Shown: in pieces, positions 25,842 through 35,600 of the stretch | Numbering within the stretch: the first letter of the stretch is position 1 | Layout: each line of letters starts with the position of its first letter | Origin: Curtobacterium sp. MCLR17_032 | GTDB lineage: Bacteria; Actinomycetota; Actinomycetes; Actinomycetales; Microbacteriaceae | DNA: 64,000 nt | Assembly (NCBI RefSeq): GCF_003234795.2 | Contig: NZ_CP126268.1 | Coordinates: 2,046,001 to 2,110,000 of the forward strand | Direction of reading: 5' to 3' | Program-made: the position numbers and the translations under genes | The notes under the pieces: model-generated | Databases searched by the model: none | Told to the model about the DNA's origin: nothing | What the model saw: the letters and a program-made list of their open reading frames with translations, nothing else

Positions 25842-27677
25842 TCACTGCAGCAGGAAGAACTGCTCCCCCACGTCGACGCGGGCTCCGCGCTCGACCCGGT
25901 AGCGCCGACCCGGCTCGCACCGGCGGATCGACCCGTCGATGTGGCGGATGACCGTGCCGTTGCCCGAGTAGCGGTCCGACACCCAGAGGTCGTCGCCGTC
26001 ACGCCCGAGTTCCAGGTGCGTCTTCGACACCGACTTGCCGGGGTCGCGGATCGTCAGCAGCTCGTCGAAGTGCTCCTCCGGCTCCGGACGTGGCAGCCGC
26101 CCGAGCAGCGCGGAACCATGCACGCCGAGGCGTTCGCCCGTGCTGAAGTGCAGCAGGAACGGGGCGTGTTCGGGCTTGCGCGACACGATGCGTGTCGCCT
26201 CGACGTCCTCGTCGTCGTCTTCCTGGAGTGCGGCGTCCGACGGCGCTTCGTCGGCCGGAGCGACCTCGGGAGCCTCTCCGGCGTGCGGGACAGGCGGGAG
26301 TGGGGCCGCAGCCGGTGCCTCATCGACTGTCGACGTCGTGGGCGGTGCCGTCACGGGCTGGGGCGACACGGGCGGGAGCGGTGCGGCCCAGGTGAGGTGG
26401 GCCTCCTGGTCGGCATCGGTGCCGCCTCCGGCGTCCTCCTGCCGGTCGGAGTTCGTCTCGGGCTCGTCGGCGACGGGAGCGTCAGCGGTGAGCTCGTCCG
26501 CGGCGGAGCCGTTCGACTCCGGCTGGCCAGCGGGCTCGTCGTCAACGTGCTCGTCGTCCACTTGCTCGTCGGCCTCAGGCTCGTCGGAGGCCGCGTCGTC
26601 GACGACCGCGCCGTCGACAACGGGCCCGTCAGCGGCGCCGTCGCCGTCGCCGTCGGTCAGCTCGTGCGTGTCGGAGACGGCACTGCGGAGCGCGTCCTCG
26701 TCGGCCGCCCAGTCGGGCCGGGTGAGCGGCAGCGGCATCACCGGACCGGTGAAGGCCGCGGTGACCGCGGGACGGACGGAGCCACACTCCTCGCAGAAGA
26801 TGTCGTCGGGTTCCAGGGTGTGCCCGCAGACGTGGCAGGTCGCACTCTGGCTGCCCGGAGCCACCAGCGGAGCGGGGCGGGGCGCGCGGCGTTCGACGAC
26901 GGGCTGGAACGCCGCGGTGTCGCCGGGTCGGGGTGCGTCGTCGAACGCACCGGCCTCGGGCGCACCCGGGGTGCCGGCGTCGGCGTCGGCCGAGGACGTG
27001 TCGGTGACCGCGGCCGACGGGGCACGACCGATCCACCAGGACGGTCCGGCCGGCGGCGCTGCCGGGGTGGCCTGCGGTTCCCAGACCGGGAGGGCGGCGG
27101 ATCCGGAGCCGTGCGTGTCGGCGGACTGCTGCCCGGCGGACTGCTGCCCGGCGGACTGCTGCGCTGCGGACTGCTGCGCTGCAGGCTGCTGCTCGGGTGG
27201 TGCCCAGCCGGCCGTGCGCTGGACCTCCGGGTCGTCCTGGGGAGCGACGTCCTCGGCGGGGAAGGCATCCGGGTCGAGCGTCGGTTCGGCAGGCACCTGC
27301 GCTGCCGACGTCGGTGCTGCGCCGGGGCGGCCGGTCCAGTCGCCGAGACCCGTGCCGGCACCGTGGACGTGGGTCGGCGCACTGCGCGGCGTGAGGTCCG
27401 CCGCGTCCGGCTCGGGAGCGGGTCGGTTGCGGTCGGCGCCGGTCAACCAGGCCCGGGTCGCTGGGTCGAGCGTGGATTCGGGGAGCCACGCGTCGTCGGC
27501 GGTCTCCGGTGCGCGACCGTGCGCGTCGGGCTGCTGCAGCGGCGGCGGTGTCGACCGGTCCACGGCTTCGACGGGTGCAGTGCGGCGAGCTGCCGAGGTC
27601 GTGACGGCTCGTCCGCACTCACCGCAGAAGATCGCTCCGTCCGGGAGCGCCGATCCGCAGTGTTCGCATCTGATCAC
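25842..27677 (-). CDS. Zinc-ribbon and FHA domain protein
   Basis: Predicted phospho-threonine reader in a kinase/phosphatase cluster. The 611-residue protein starts with a four-Cys zinc ribbon (Cys 4, 7, 18, 21), has a second near-identical ribbon (about 283-300; CHVCG..CEECG), long acidic/Pro/Ala-rich disordered stretches, and a C-terminal FHA domain (about 515-611) with GRLPRP, SVSKTHLEL and SDRYSGNGT. No membrane segment is visible. A 15-bp repeat encodes QQSA units near residue 165. The start is GTG at 27677; a TACGAT -10 candidate at 27731-27736 could give it its own promoter. The neighbouring kinase is its likely upstream partner (inference). Confidence 0.88.
   Translation of the reverse strand: MIRCEHCGSALPDGAIFCGECGRAVTTSAARRTAPVEAVDRSTPPPLQQPDAHGRAPETADDAWLPESTLDPATRAWLTGADRNRPAPEPDAADLTPRSAPTHVHGAGTGLGDWTGRPGAAPTSAAQVPAEPTLDPDAFPAEDVAPQDDPEVQRTAGWAPPEQQPAAQQSAAQQSAGQQSAGQQSADTHGSGSAALPVWEPQATPAAPPAGPSWWIGRAPSAAVTDTSSADADAGTPGAPEAGAFDDAPRPGDTAAFQPVVERRAPRPAPLVAPGSQSATCHVCGHTLEPDDIFCEECGSVRPAVTAAFTGPVMPLPLTRPDWAADEDALRSAVSDTHELTDGDGDGAADGPVVDGAVVDDAASDEPEADEQVDDEHVDDEPAGQPESNGSAADELTADAPVADEPETNSDRQEDAGGGTDADQEAHLTWAAPLPPVSPQPVTAPPTTSTVDEAPAAAPLPPVPHAGEAPEVAPADEAPSDAALQEDDDEDVEATRIVSRKPEHAPFLLHFSTGERLGVHGSALLGRLPRPEPEEHFDELLTIRDPGKSVSKTHLELGRDGDDLWVSDRYSGNGTVIRHIDGSIRRCEPGRRYRVERGARVDVGEQFFLLQ
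27121..27195 (-). repeat. 15-bp tandem repeat (5 copies) within the FHA gene
   Basis: Five in-frame 15-bp units, in two identical pairs plus one diverged copy, encode a Q-Q-S-A-(A/G) repeat in the disordered linker. Confidence 0.85.
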
Positions 27678-27806
27678 AGGGTGCCTCTGTCCTCGTCCGG
27701 CCGTCCGCGAGGTGCTTCCGGCCTCGGGACATCGTAGTCACCGCCGATCAGAGCAGTCTCCGCGCGCCGACGGAGGCAGCCACAGCCGCAGCACCCACAC
27801 CGGTCG

Positions 27807-30179
27807 TCACCGACGGAACGAACGGACCGACCGGACCGACCGGAACGACCGGAGCGAGGTCGCCGCGCGGAACCGGGCACGCCGGTCGCGGCCGGCGCGC
27901 AGTGCGGTGATCGCCGCGTCCACCGCCGCCCACGTCCGGTCGGCACCGGCACGGTCGACGTCGGCCGGACCGAAGACCGCGGCGTCGGCATCGGCCGCGA
28001 TCGCAGCACCGGCATCGCCCGGCGCGGCCTGACCGACCTCTCGGCGGGTGGCGGACGGGTCGACGTCGTGACCACCGTCGAGCAGGGCGTCCCGGTACTC
28101 GTCCCACGCACCGACGACCTGGGCCCGCGCCTCCGGTGCTCGACGCCGCCGTCGACGTCGGAGCCGCTTGGCCGAGACGACGGTGACGATCGGCAGCAGC
28201 ACGAGCGCCAGGAGTCCGAGGACCCCGAGCGCCCACGGCAACACCGCGAGCAGGATCTGCAACCACAGTGGCTGCGTCGGCGGGGTGTCCCGGTCGGCCT
28301 GCGGCGGCGTCTGCTGGTCCTGGTCGAGCTGCTGGGCCGGGGGCGGTGGCACGACGGTCTCGGGCCGCGTCACCGGTTGCGGCGTCTGGTCGGACTCGTC
28401 CGGGATCTCCCGAACGACCGGGTTGGGGTCGAGCATGACCCAGCCCCACTGCGCCGTGTCCACCTCGATGCGGGCCGTGACGTCGGAGCCGCGGAACGTG
28501 GTCCGCCCGCCCGTCGCTGCAGCTTCCTGATCCCCCGAGTCGCCACCGGGCGTGAACCCGAGGACGACGCGCGCGGGGAACCCGATCTCCCGTGCCATCA
28601 GGGCGGCGGCGACGGCGTACTGCTCCTGGTCCCCGACCATCGGCACGGCGGTGAGGAGCTGCGTGATCCGGTCGGCACCGTGACCGCTCCGGCTGGGACG
28701 GTCGTCGCCGACGCCGTGGCTGACGTACCCGGTGCGCCGCAGTGTCTGCAGCGCGGCGAGCAGCTGCGCTCCGTCACTCGTGTCCGCGTCGGTGTCGGCA
28801 CGGACGGCGTCCTGCACCGCGGCCGGCACCGCGCGCGGTGCCGGGACGGCGGCGTCGCCCGGCCGGGCGTCGGTCAGTTCGTCCTGGGTCGGTTGGTCGG
28901 GGACCACGGCGGACAGCGTGTACCGCGTCCGGTCGGTCACCCCGTCGACGAGGGCTGCAGTGCCGGTGGAGCGGTTGTAGAAGAAGGCGGTCCGCTCACG
29001 GTCCGCCTCCGGGCCGCGGAACGCGACCGACGTCAGGTCACCGACCGTGGGCAACCAGACGCCCCGGTACCCCTGCACCGTCACGGCGACGTCGACAGGG
29101 GTCCCCCGCACGTCGCGGGTGTCGACCGCGGTCGGGACCCGCTCGAAGGAGCCGGACGCCGAGGCGCCGTCCGGACCTCCGACGCGGTAGACGACGCCGT
29201 CGTAGGTGTCCAGGGTCGCGATCCGGACGAAACCGCCGGCGGGCAACCCGGTGACGGTGAGTTGCGGCTCGTCGGCTCGGTCGGACTCCTCGTAGGCGCG
29301 GAACCCGCTCAACGGGCTGACCTGGTCGCGCGGGTCGAAGGGTTTCACGACGTCCGTGCGGGCGACGGTACGGGCTCCCGACGGCGGCGCGACGAGACCG
29401 ATCCCGGTGGCGACGACGGCGGCCGCGGCGATCGTCGCCGTGCCGACCAGCGCCGGCCGGACCACCGCCCGGCCGATCGGGACGCGGGTTCCGGTGGTCG
29501 CTGCGACGGTCGTCGCGCGACGGAGGTGCCGGACGGTCAGCGCCCAGACGAGCGCGACCCCGGCGAGCAGGACACCGAGCCAGACGGACGTCTCGAGCCG
29601 CGTCGGTCCGAAGACGGTCCCGGTCACGAAGAGCGCGAGCGCCGGCAGGCTGGCGAGTTCCGGACGGGAGGTGCGGGTCGCGATGCTCACGCCGACGACC
29701 GTCACGAGGAGGACCGACACGAAGTACGGCACGAGGAGCGCCTCGTACGACCCGACCGGCAGGGTGATCGTCAGGAGGCGCCGCCACCCGAGGGCGACTC
29801 CGCTGAAGAGCTCGACCAGTCCGGGCAACGTCGGCAACGGGCCGTCCGCCGCGCCGGGCACGGCAGCGGGGACGCCGGTGGCCGCGAAGCCGACGACGGT
29901 CGCGATCGACACGACCGATGCCGGGAGGCGCATCCCGGCTCCCAGCAGCGCCACCACCGAACCGACGACCACGGCCGTGACCCCTGCGGTCACCATCGCG
30001 GTGTCACGGTGGATCGGCCACCACGCCGTGCTCGCGAGTGCCACGAGGAGCCAGACGGCCAGCGTGCCCGCGACCAGACGCAGCGGCGACACCCGACGTC
30101 GGCGGGCACCACGTGCGCCCGACCGGGGCGCGGAGGACGGTGCCGCGTTCGGTGCAGTTCGGCGCTCGTCGATGCTCAT
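27807..30179 (-). CDS. Transglutaminase-like membrane protein with substituted catalytic residues
   Basis: The 790-residue protein has an N-terminal membrane part of about 6-7 helices (30-270), an extracellular region with a transglutaminase-like core (about 440-590), a further helix (about 625-650) and a cytoplasmic Arg-rich tail ending in (S/V/F)RS repeats. In the core, the position where active family members have Cys (G-x-C-E) reads GDQEQYA (Gln near 518), and the expected His-Ala-Trp reads TAR (near 566); the Asp-Pro of LDPNP remains. It therefore looks catalytically dead as a transglutaminase. The ATG overlaps the DUF58 stop (ATGA). The DUF58-MoxR-transglutaminase grouping is classic, and this member probably has a structural or binding role. 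Confidence 0.9.
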   Translation of the reverse strand: MSIDERRTAPNAAPSSAPRSGARGARRRRVSPLRLVAGTLAVWLLVALASTAWWPIHRDTAMVTAGVTAVVVGSVVALLGAGMRLPASVVSIATVVGFAATGVPAAVPGAADGPLPTLPGLVELFSGVALGWRRLLTITLPVGSYEALLVPYFVSVLLVTVVGVSIATRTSRPELASLPALALFVTGTVFGPTRLETSVWLGVLLAGVALVWALTVRHLRRATTVAATTGTRVPIGRAVVRPALVGTATIAAAAVVATGIGLVAPPSGARTVARTDVVKPFDPRDQVSPLSGFRAYEESDRADEPQLTVTGLPAGGFVRIATLDTYDGVVYRVGGPDGASASGSFERVPTAVDTRDVRGTPVDVAVTVQGYRGVWLPTVGDLTSVAFRGPEADRERTAFFYNRSTGTAALVDGVTDRTRYTLSAVVPDQPTQDELTDARPGDAAVPAPRAVPAAVQDAVRADTDADTSDGAQLLAALQTLRRTGYVSHGVGDDRPSRSGHGADRITQLLTAVPMVGDQEQYAVAAALMAREIGFPARVVLGFTPGGDSGDQEAAATGGRTTFRGSDVTARIEVDTAQWGWVMLDPNPVVREIPDESDQTPQPVTRPETVVPPPPAQQLDQDQQTPPQADRDTPPTQPLWLQILLAVLPWALGVLGLLALVLLPIVTVVSAKRLRRRRRRRAPEARAQVVGAWDEYRDALLDGGHDVDPSATRREVGQAAPGDAGAAIAADADAAVFGPADVDRAGADRTWAAVDAAITALRAGRDRRARFRAATSLRSFRSVRSVRSFRR

Positions 30180-31585
30180 GCGCTGACTGACCGCTGCAGG
30201 GCGTGGCGGAGGTCCTCGAGGTACCCGACCGTCATGACCGTCAACGCGCCGACCCGGACGGACCGGGGCACGGCCTCCGGTTCGCAGACGACGGCGACGA
30301 CCTCGACCCCGACGGGGAACCGCGAGGCGGCGAGGCGGAGGGCCGGCACCGCGACGGTCGAACCGACGACCAGGAACGCAACGGAGATGCCGGGGGTGTC
30401 CCGACCGGCGATGCGCGCGACCTCGGCGATCGGCAGACAGGCGTCGGCCAGCCCCACCCGGGCGAACGCATCGAGCAGGCGGGTCGGGGTGACGGTCGGC
30501 AGCGGACGCACGGCGCGGACGGCACGCTTGGCGAACTCCGGGGTGCGTTCCGAGACGACGACGGTGACCTCCCGGCCGTCCCGGACGGCACGGGCGCCGA
30601 GCGACGCGGCGACGCTGACCGCGAGCTCGAACTCGTCTTCGTCCGCGAACTCGGCGCGGGCGATGCCGAGTGCGACGACGAGGTGTGAGCGCCGGGTGTC
30701 CTCGAACTGCCGCACCATGAAGGCCCCGGTCTTGGCGGTCGACTTCCAGTGGATCGTCCGGGGGTCGTCACCCGGCATGTACTCGCGGATCGCGTGGAAG
30801 GCGATGTCGGCCGGCGAGAGGTCGGTCGTCGCCTGCCCCTCGAGGTCGCGGACCAGCCCGGTGCTCGTCGACGGGATCGCGATCGTCCGCGGGTGCACGA
30901 TCACCTGCTCGCGAGCGGTCCAGACGACCTCGCGGCGCACCAGGCCGACGGGGTCGGCACGGACGCCGGTCACCGGTCCGACATCGAGCACGCCACGGCG
31001 GACGGTCGGGACCGCGACGTGCTGCTCGAAGGTGCCGCGGGGCGCCACCGTGGGGATCGTCACGTCGACGAGCCCGGTGCCGACCGGCACCTCCACCGTC
31101 GTCGGGACGGTCGGGAGGCGCGTGGGGTTCTCCGCGGTGATGGTCACGCCGGCCTCGTCCCCCACCACCACCCGGTGCTGCGGCGGGGTCATCCGGATGA
31201 GCAGGCGGGACCGGCCGAGGAGGGCGATCGCCGCCACCACGACGAGGACTGCTCCCGCCCACCCGACGACGACGACCTCCCGGAGCCCGGCGCGGTACCC
31301 GGCGACGAACGCGACGACCGTGAGGACGGCCACGATCCACCCGAGCGGTGTCACGACGGACGCGACCTCGCCCCCGGCACGGCGGACGAGCCTCCCGAGC
31401 GAGCGCCAGGCGCGGACCACGCCGACCACCGCGTCGGCGGCGACGTCCTCACGCTCACCGACGAGGCGGGTCCGGACGTTGGTGAGGCCGGCGACCGTCC
31501 CGGTGCGCTCCTGCACGCCCGCGCGACGCGACCGCGTCGCGAGGGGACGACGAGACCGTGTGTCGGCGGGACGGCGATCCGTCAC
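30176..31585 (-). CDS. DUF58 domain-containing membrane protein
   Basis: Partner of MoxR-type AAA+ ATPases in many bacteria, with no known enzymatic activity. The 469-residue protein has a basic N-terminus, two membrane helices (about 80-125), a beta-rich middle part and the DUF58 signature REYMPGDDPRTIHWKSTA near residue 265, followed by a von-Willebrand-A-like fold. The GTG at 31585 overlaps the moxR stop (GTGA), and its own stop overlaps the transglutaminase-like gene, so three genes are translationally linked. It probably works on envelope assembly or protein maturation together with MoxR. Confidence 0.92.
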   Translation of the reverse strand: MTDRRPADTRSRRPLATRSRRAGVQERTGTVAGLTNVRTRLVGEREDVAADAVVGVVRAWRSLGRLVRRAGGEVASVVTPLGWIVAVLTVVAFVAGYRAGLREVVVVGWAGAVLVVVAAIALLGRSRLLIRMTPPQHRVVVGDEAGVTITAENPTRLPTVPTTVEVPVGTGLVDVTIPTVAPRGTFEQHVAVPTVRRGVLDVGPVTGVRADPVGLVRREVVWTAREQVIVHPRTIAIPSTSTGLVRDLEGQATTDLSPADIAFHAIREYMPGDDPRTIHWKSTAKTGAFMVRQFEDTRRSHLVVALGIARAEFADEDEFELAVSVAASLGARAVRDGREVTVVVSERTPEFAKRAVRAVRPLPTVTPTRLLDAFARVGLADACLPIAEVARIAGRDTPGISVAFLVVGSTVAVPALRLAASRFPVGVEVVAVVCEPEAVPRSVRVGALTVMTVGYLEDLRHALQRSVSA

Positions 31586-32553
31586 CGTGGGACCCGGTCG
31601 GCCGGCGGTGGCGTCTCGACGAGCAGCTGCGCGACCACGCTCGAGGCGCTGACGCCGTCGAACTCGGCCTCCGGGTCGAGCACCATGCGGTGGGCGAGGA
31701 CCGGCTCGGCGAGGGCCTTCACGTCGTCGGGTGTGACGTAGTGCCGTCCGGTGACGGCGGCGAGGACGCGGCTGGCGCGCATCAGGCCCATCGCACCGCG
31801 GACGCTGACACCGAGTCGGACCTCGTCGGCGGCGCGGGTGCCGTCCACGAGTCGCGCGACGTAGTCGGCGATGACGGGGTCGACGTGCACGGTGCGGGCG
31901 AGCGCGGCCATCTCGGTGACGGTCGCGGCGGGGACGACGCTCGCGACCGGCACCGCGGCGGACGGTGCCGCGGACGTCTCGAGGATCCGGACCGTCGCCG
32001 CGTGGTCCGGGTAGCCGATGGACGTCTTCATGAGGAAGCGGTCGAGCTGTGCCTCGGGCAGGCGGTAGGTCCCGGCCTGTTCGATCGGGTTCTGCGTCGC
32101 GACGACCATGAACGGCTGCGCCAGTCGGTGGGTGACACCGTCGACGGTGACGGCGGACTCCTCCATCGCCTCGAGCAGGGCGGACTGGGTCTTCGGACTG
32201 GCGCGGTTGATCTCGTCGGCCAGCACGATGTTCGCGAACACCGGACCGCGGTGGAACTCGAACTCCTGCGCCCGCTGGTCGTAGACGCTGATCCCGCTGA
32301 TGTCGCCGGGCAGCAGGTCGGGGGTGAACTGGATCCGGTTCGTCGACCCCTGGACGCTCTGGGCGAGGGCGCGCGCCAGGCTGGTCTTGCCGGTGCCGGG
32401 GACGTCTTCGAGCAGCAGGTGTCCCTCGCTGAGCATCGCGGTGACGGCGAGCCGGATCACGAACGTCTTGCCGAGGAGCACCTGCTCGACGTTCGACACG
32501 ATGCGGCCGGCGACGTCGGCGAACCGGGTGGCCTGCTCCGGGGTCATGCTCAT
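31582..32553 (-). CDS. MoxR-family AAA+ ATPase
   Basis: Chaperone-like ATPase that acts with von-Willebrand-A or DUF58 partners. The 323-residue protein has Walker A EDVPGTGKTSLA (50-60), Walker B IVLADEINRAS, the MoxR-typical LLEAMEE and TQNPIEQAGTYRLPEAQLDRF (sensor 1 and Arg finger), and the C-terminal lid. I chose the ATG at 32553, preceded by AAGGAACG; a second ATG at 32547 is an alternative. It is followed by DUF58 with GTGA overlap and preceded, after 85 nt, by the giant Ig/FN3 gene. It is the probable energy-using part of the cluster. Confidence 0.95.
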   Translation of the reverse strand: MSMTPEQATRFADVAGRIVSNVEQVLLGKTFVIRLAVTAMLSEGHLLLEDVPGTGKTSLARALAQSVQGSTNRIQFTPDLLPGDISGISVYDQRAQEFEFHRGPVFANIVLADEINRASPKTQSALLEAMEESAVTVDGVTHRLAQPFMVVATQNPIEQAGTYRLPEAQLDRFLMKTSIGYPDHAATVRILETSAAPSAAVPVASVVPAATVTEMAALARTVHVDPVIADYVARLVDGTRAADEVRLGVSVRGAMGLMRASRVLAAVTGRHYVTPDDVKALAEPVLAHRMVLDPEAEFDGVSASSVVAQLLVETPPPADRVPR

Positions 32554-32638
32554 GCGGGTGTCGTTCCTTCTGTAGTGGGGACGGCGTGGTCGGTGCTCGG
32601 GGTGCTCGGGGAGCTCGTCGTGCTCGCGCTGCACGGTG

Positions 32639-35600
32639 TCACGGTGTCGGCTGGCTCGGGTCGCCGGAGCCGGGCGCCGGTGCCGGGTCCGCCGGTGCCG
32701 GATCCGCGGGGGCGGGGTCCGGCGGTGGGTCCGCTGCCGCGACCGCCGACGTCGCCGGTGACTTCTCGTTCGTCGCCGAGGACCGCGGGTCGGCGTCCAA
32801 CTGGGCGGTGACGAGGACCCGGACGAACCGAGCGCCGGTCGGTGCGGTGGGGTCGGTGCCGCCCGACTGCCAAGTGTCGGACGCCTGCGCGGCGATCGGG
32901 AAGATCCCGGCGGCGTCGCTGTACCACCGTGCCGTGTACGTGACGCTGACCCCGGCGCCGACGGCGGGGCCGGTGAGGGCGATCCGCGTGCCCTCCTGCG
33001 CGCCGGTCACCGTGCTCGCGGTGTCGAACGCGGCGACGGTCCCCGACCAGGAAGCGTCCTTGCCGGTGCAGAACGCGTCGCCGGGTGCGCCGCACGCCTG
33101 CAGGGTGACGGTGGCTGCGGCGTTGCGCGCGCCGGCACCCGGCACGCCGGTCCACGCCTGACCCGGCTGCAGGGTGACGACCGACGCACCGGTCTGCAGG
33201 CGGTAGTGGTCGACGTCCGAACCCGGAGCGGTGACCCGGACGTCGGCCTGGTTCACCGTCGCCCCGGGGACGACCGCGACGGTCGGCGAAGCGGTACCAC
33301 CGGGCGTCTCGTAGGCGACCGCGCTGGCGGAGGCGACGTTGCAGAACAGGCCGTTGTCGGACACGACCGCGTAGCGGACACCACCGCCGCCGACGCCCGA
33401 GTCGGTCGTGCCGGACTGCGCGCCGAGCGACGTCTGGTCCGCCAGCGCGGCGCAGCTCGGGCTCGTGCCGGAGGCGATCCGGTAGACCCGGTAGGTCGGT
33501 CCCGCTCCCCCGGCGCCGTCGGCAGGCGACCAGGTGATCGTCACGGTCGACTTGCCCTGGTCGTCCGGCTGGTCGCCGGTGACGGCCCGGACGTCCTGCG
33601 GCGGTCCAGGGGTCCCGACGGCGGTGCCGGACGCGGTCGAACTGTTCCACTGCACCGCCGTGCCGTCCCGGGCCGCGTCGTTGCGCGGCGAGACCGTCAC
33701 GACGTAGACCGCACCACTCGTCGCACCGCTGAAGGACGTGGTCGTCGCGGTGCCGGTCCGCTTCGTGTCGGTGAGACCCGGGCCGGCGATCGTCACCACG
33801 TGGTCGTCGACGGCGCTGCCCGTGGCCGGGCGCGGGACCGCGTCCCACGAGACGTCGAGCTGGCCGGGGTTCGTCCGGTCGGGCACGACGGACAGCCCGG
33901 TCGGTGCCGCCGGGACGAAGTCGGCGCTCATGGTGGCGGACTGCGGCGAGGGCTGCGAGCTCCCGATGGCGTTCTCGGCCAGGACGCTGAACCGGTAGGA
34001 CCGGGTCGGGTCCAGTCCGGTGAGGGTGCAGACGGTCGCGGTGCCGCAGTCCTTCGCGACGCCGCCGGTCCCGGTCACTCGGTAGCCGGTGATCGGCGAG
34101 TTGTTCGCCCGCGGGGTGGACCAACTCAGCGTGATCTGCCCGCCGGTCTCGGCGCCGGTCCGGGTCGGCGTGCCGGGGGCGTCGGGGACGTCCTGCACGG
34201 AGACCGTCACGTCGCCCCACACCGATCGGTCGGCGTCGCCCGTCGCGTCCGCGACCCGGTACTGCAGGTGCGTGTCCACCGGTTGCGCGTCCGCCGCGAC
34301 ACCCACCCGGAGGCGCGACCGGTCGGCGCTCGGGGTGACGGTCACACCGGCGGGGATGCCACCCGCGAGACCCCGGATGTCGATGACCCGCAACGGCTGG
34401 CCCGGGAAGGGGTTCGTCTGTCCGTCGTTGGCGAGGACGTCGATCGTGGTCGAGGTCCCCCGGCGCACGACGGCGCTGTCCGGTCCGGGCTGGACCAGCG
34501 GCCGGGTGGACGCGACGACCTCGACGGTGATCCGTCCGGCCCGGCCCTGGTTCGTGGAGTCGGCGACGCCGACCCCGATGGTGGACCGGGCACCGGGTGC
34601 GGTCGAGTCGTCGACGGCGACGGTCAGTCGCTGCCCGGCGATCGTCGCGGTCGTGCCGCCGTCCGGCCGGTCGAGCACGGACCACCGGAGCTCGGGCAGG
34701 TCCGCCGGGTACGGGTAGTCGGTCAGCTTGGTGAGGTCGAGCACGCGTCGGTCGCCCGGCTGCATCTCGATGGTCGTGCCGGTCAGCGACGGTGGCTGGT
34801 TGGAGCGGGGCGTCACGGTGATCGGCAGCACGAGGGTCGCGACGCGTCCGGCACCGCCGTTCGCCGCGGAGCCGTCCGTCACCTCGAACGAGATCGACGC
34901 CTTGCCGAAGTAGAGCTTCGACGACGTGAACTGCAGCGTCGAGTCGTCGAGCACGAGCGAGCCCCCGTCGGCGTGCGTCGCCTTGACAGCCCCTCGGTCC
35001 GTGACGGTCGCGGTCTTCCCGCTCGCGGTCACGACGTAGCGCGAGAGCGGGATGCGCACCGTCGACTCGCTCCGGACCGAGATCGCGGGCGCGGTCCGGT
35101 CGAGTTGCGGCAGGGCGTCGTCGGATCCGGGGAGGTGGACGAAGCCGTAGGACACCACGTCCGGGTGGTCACGTCGGGTCACCGAGAACGGGATCACCTG
35201 CGAGGCGTCGGAGACCCGGATGCTGAGGCGGTCGTCGCTCGTGACGGACGCGGCGTCCCCGTAGCCGCCGACCACGCCGACACGGAGGTCCGCGTCGGTG
35301 CCCTCGGCGAAGAAGACGTTGCGGAGGACGTCCACCGTCACGCTCTGCCGTCCGACGACGTCCTGCAGGTCGAGGACGGTGTCGTCGACCTCGGGACGCA
35401 GCGGGAGGGCGTCGCGGTCGACGGTCACGGTGACGAAGGCCGTGCTCGTCGCCCCCTGTTCGTCAGCCACGGTGTAGGCGACCGCGAAGTCACCACGCCG
35501 GGCGGACGCCGGCGGGGTGACCTGCACGGTCTGGCCGCCGACGATCCGCGCGCGGACGTCGGACGCGCCGGGTTCGACCGCGGTGACGGTGAGGCGGCCG

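Noticed and set aside
28068..31652. Open frame of nearly 1,200 codons on the plus strand opposite the DUF58 and transglutaminase-like genes
   Set aside because: Shadow of the minus-strand genes, which carry recognisable motifs and overlap by start/stop codons in operon fashion.
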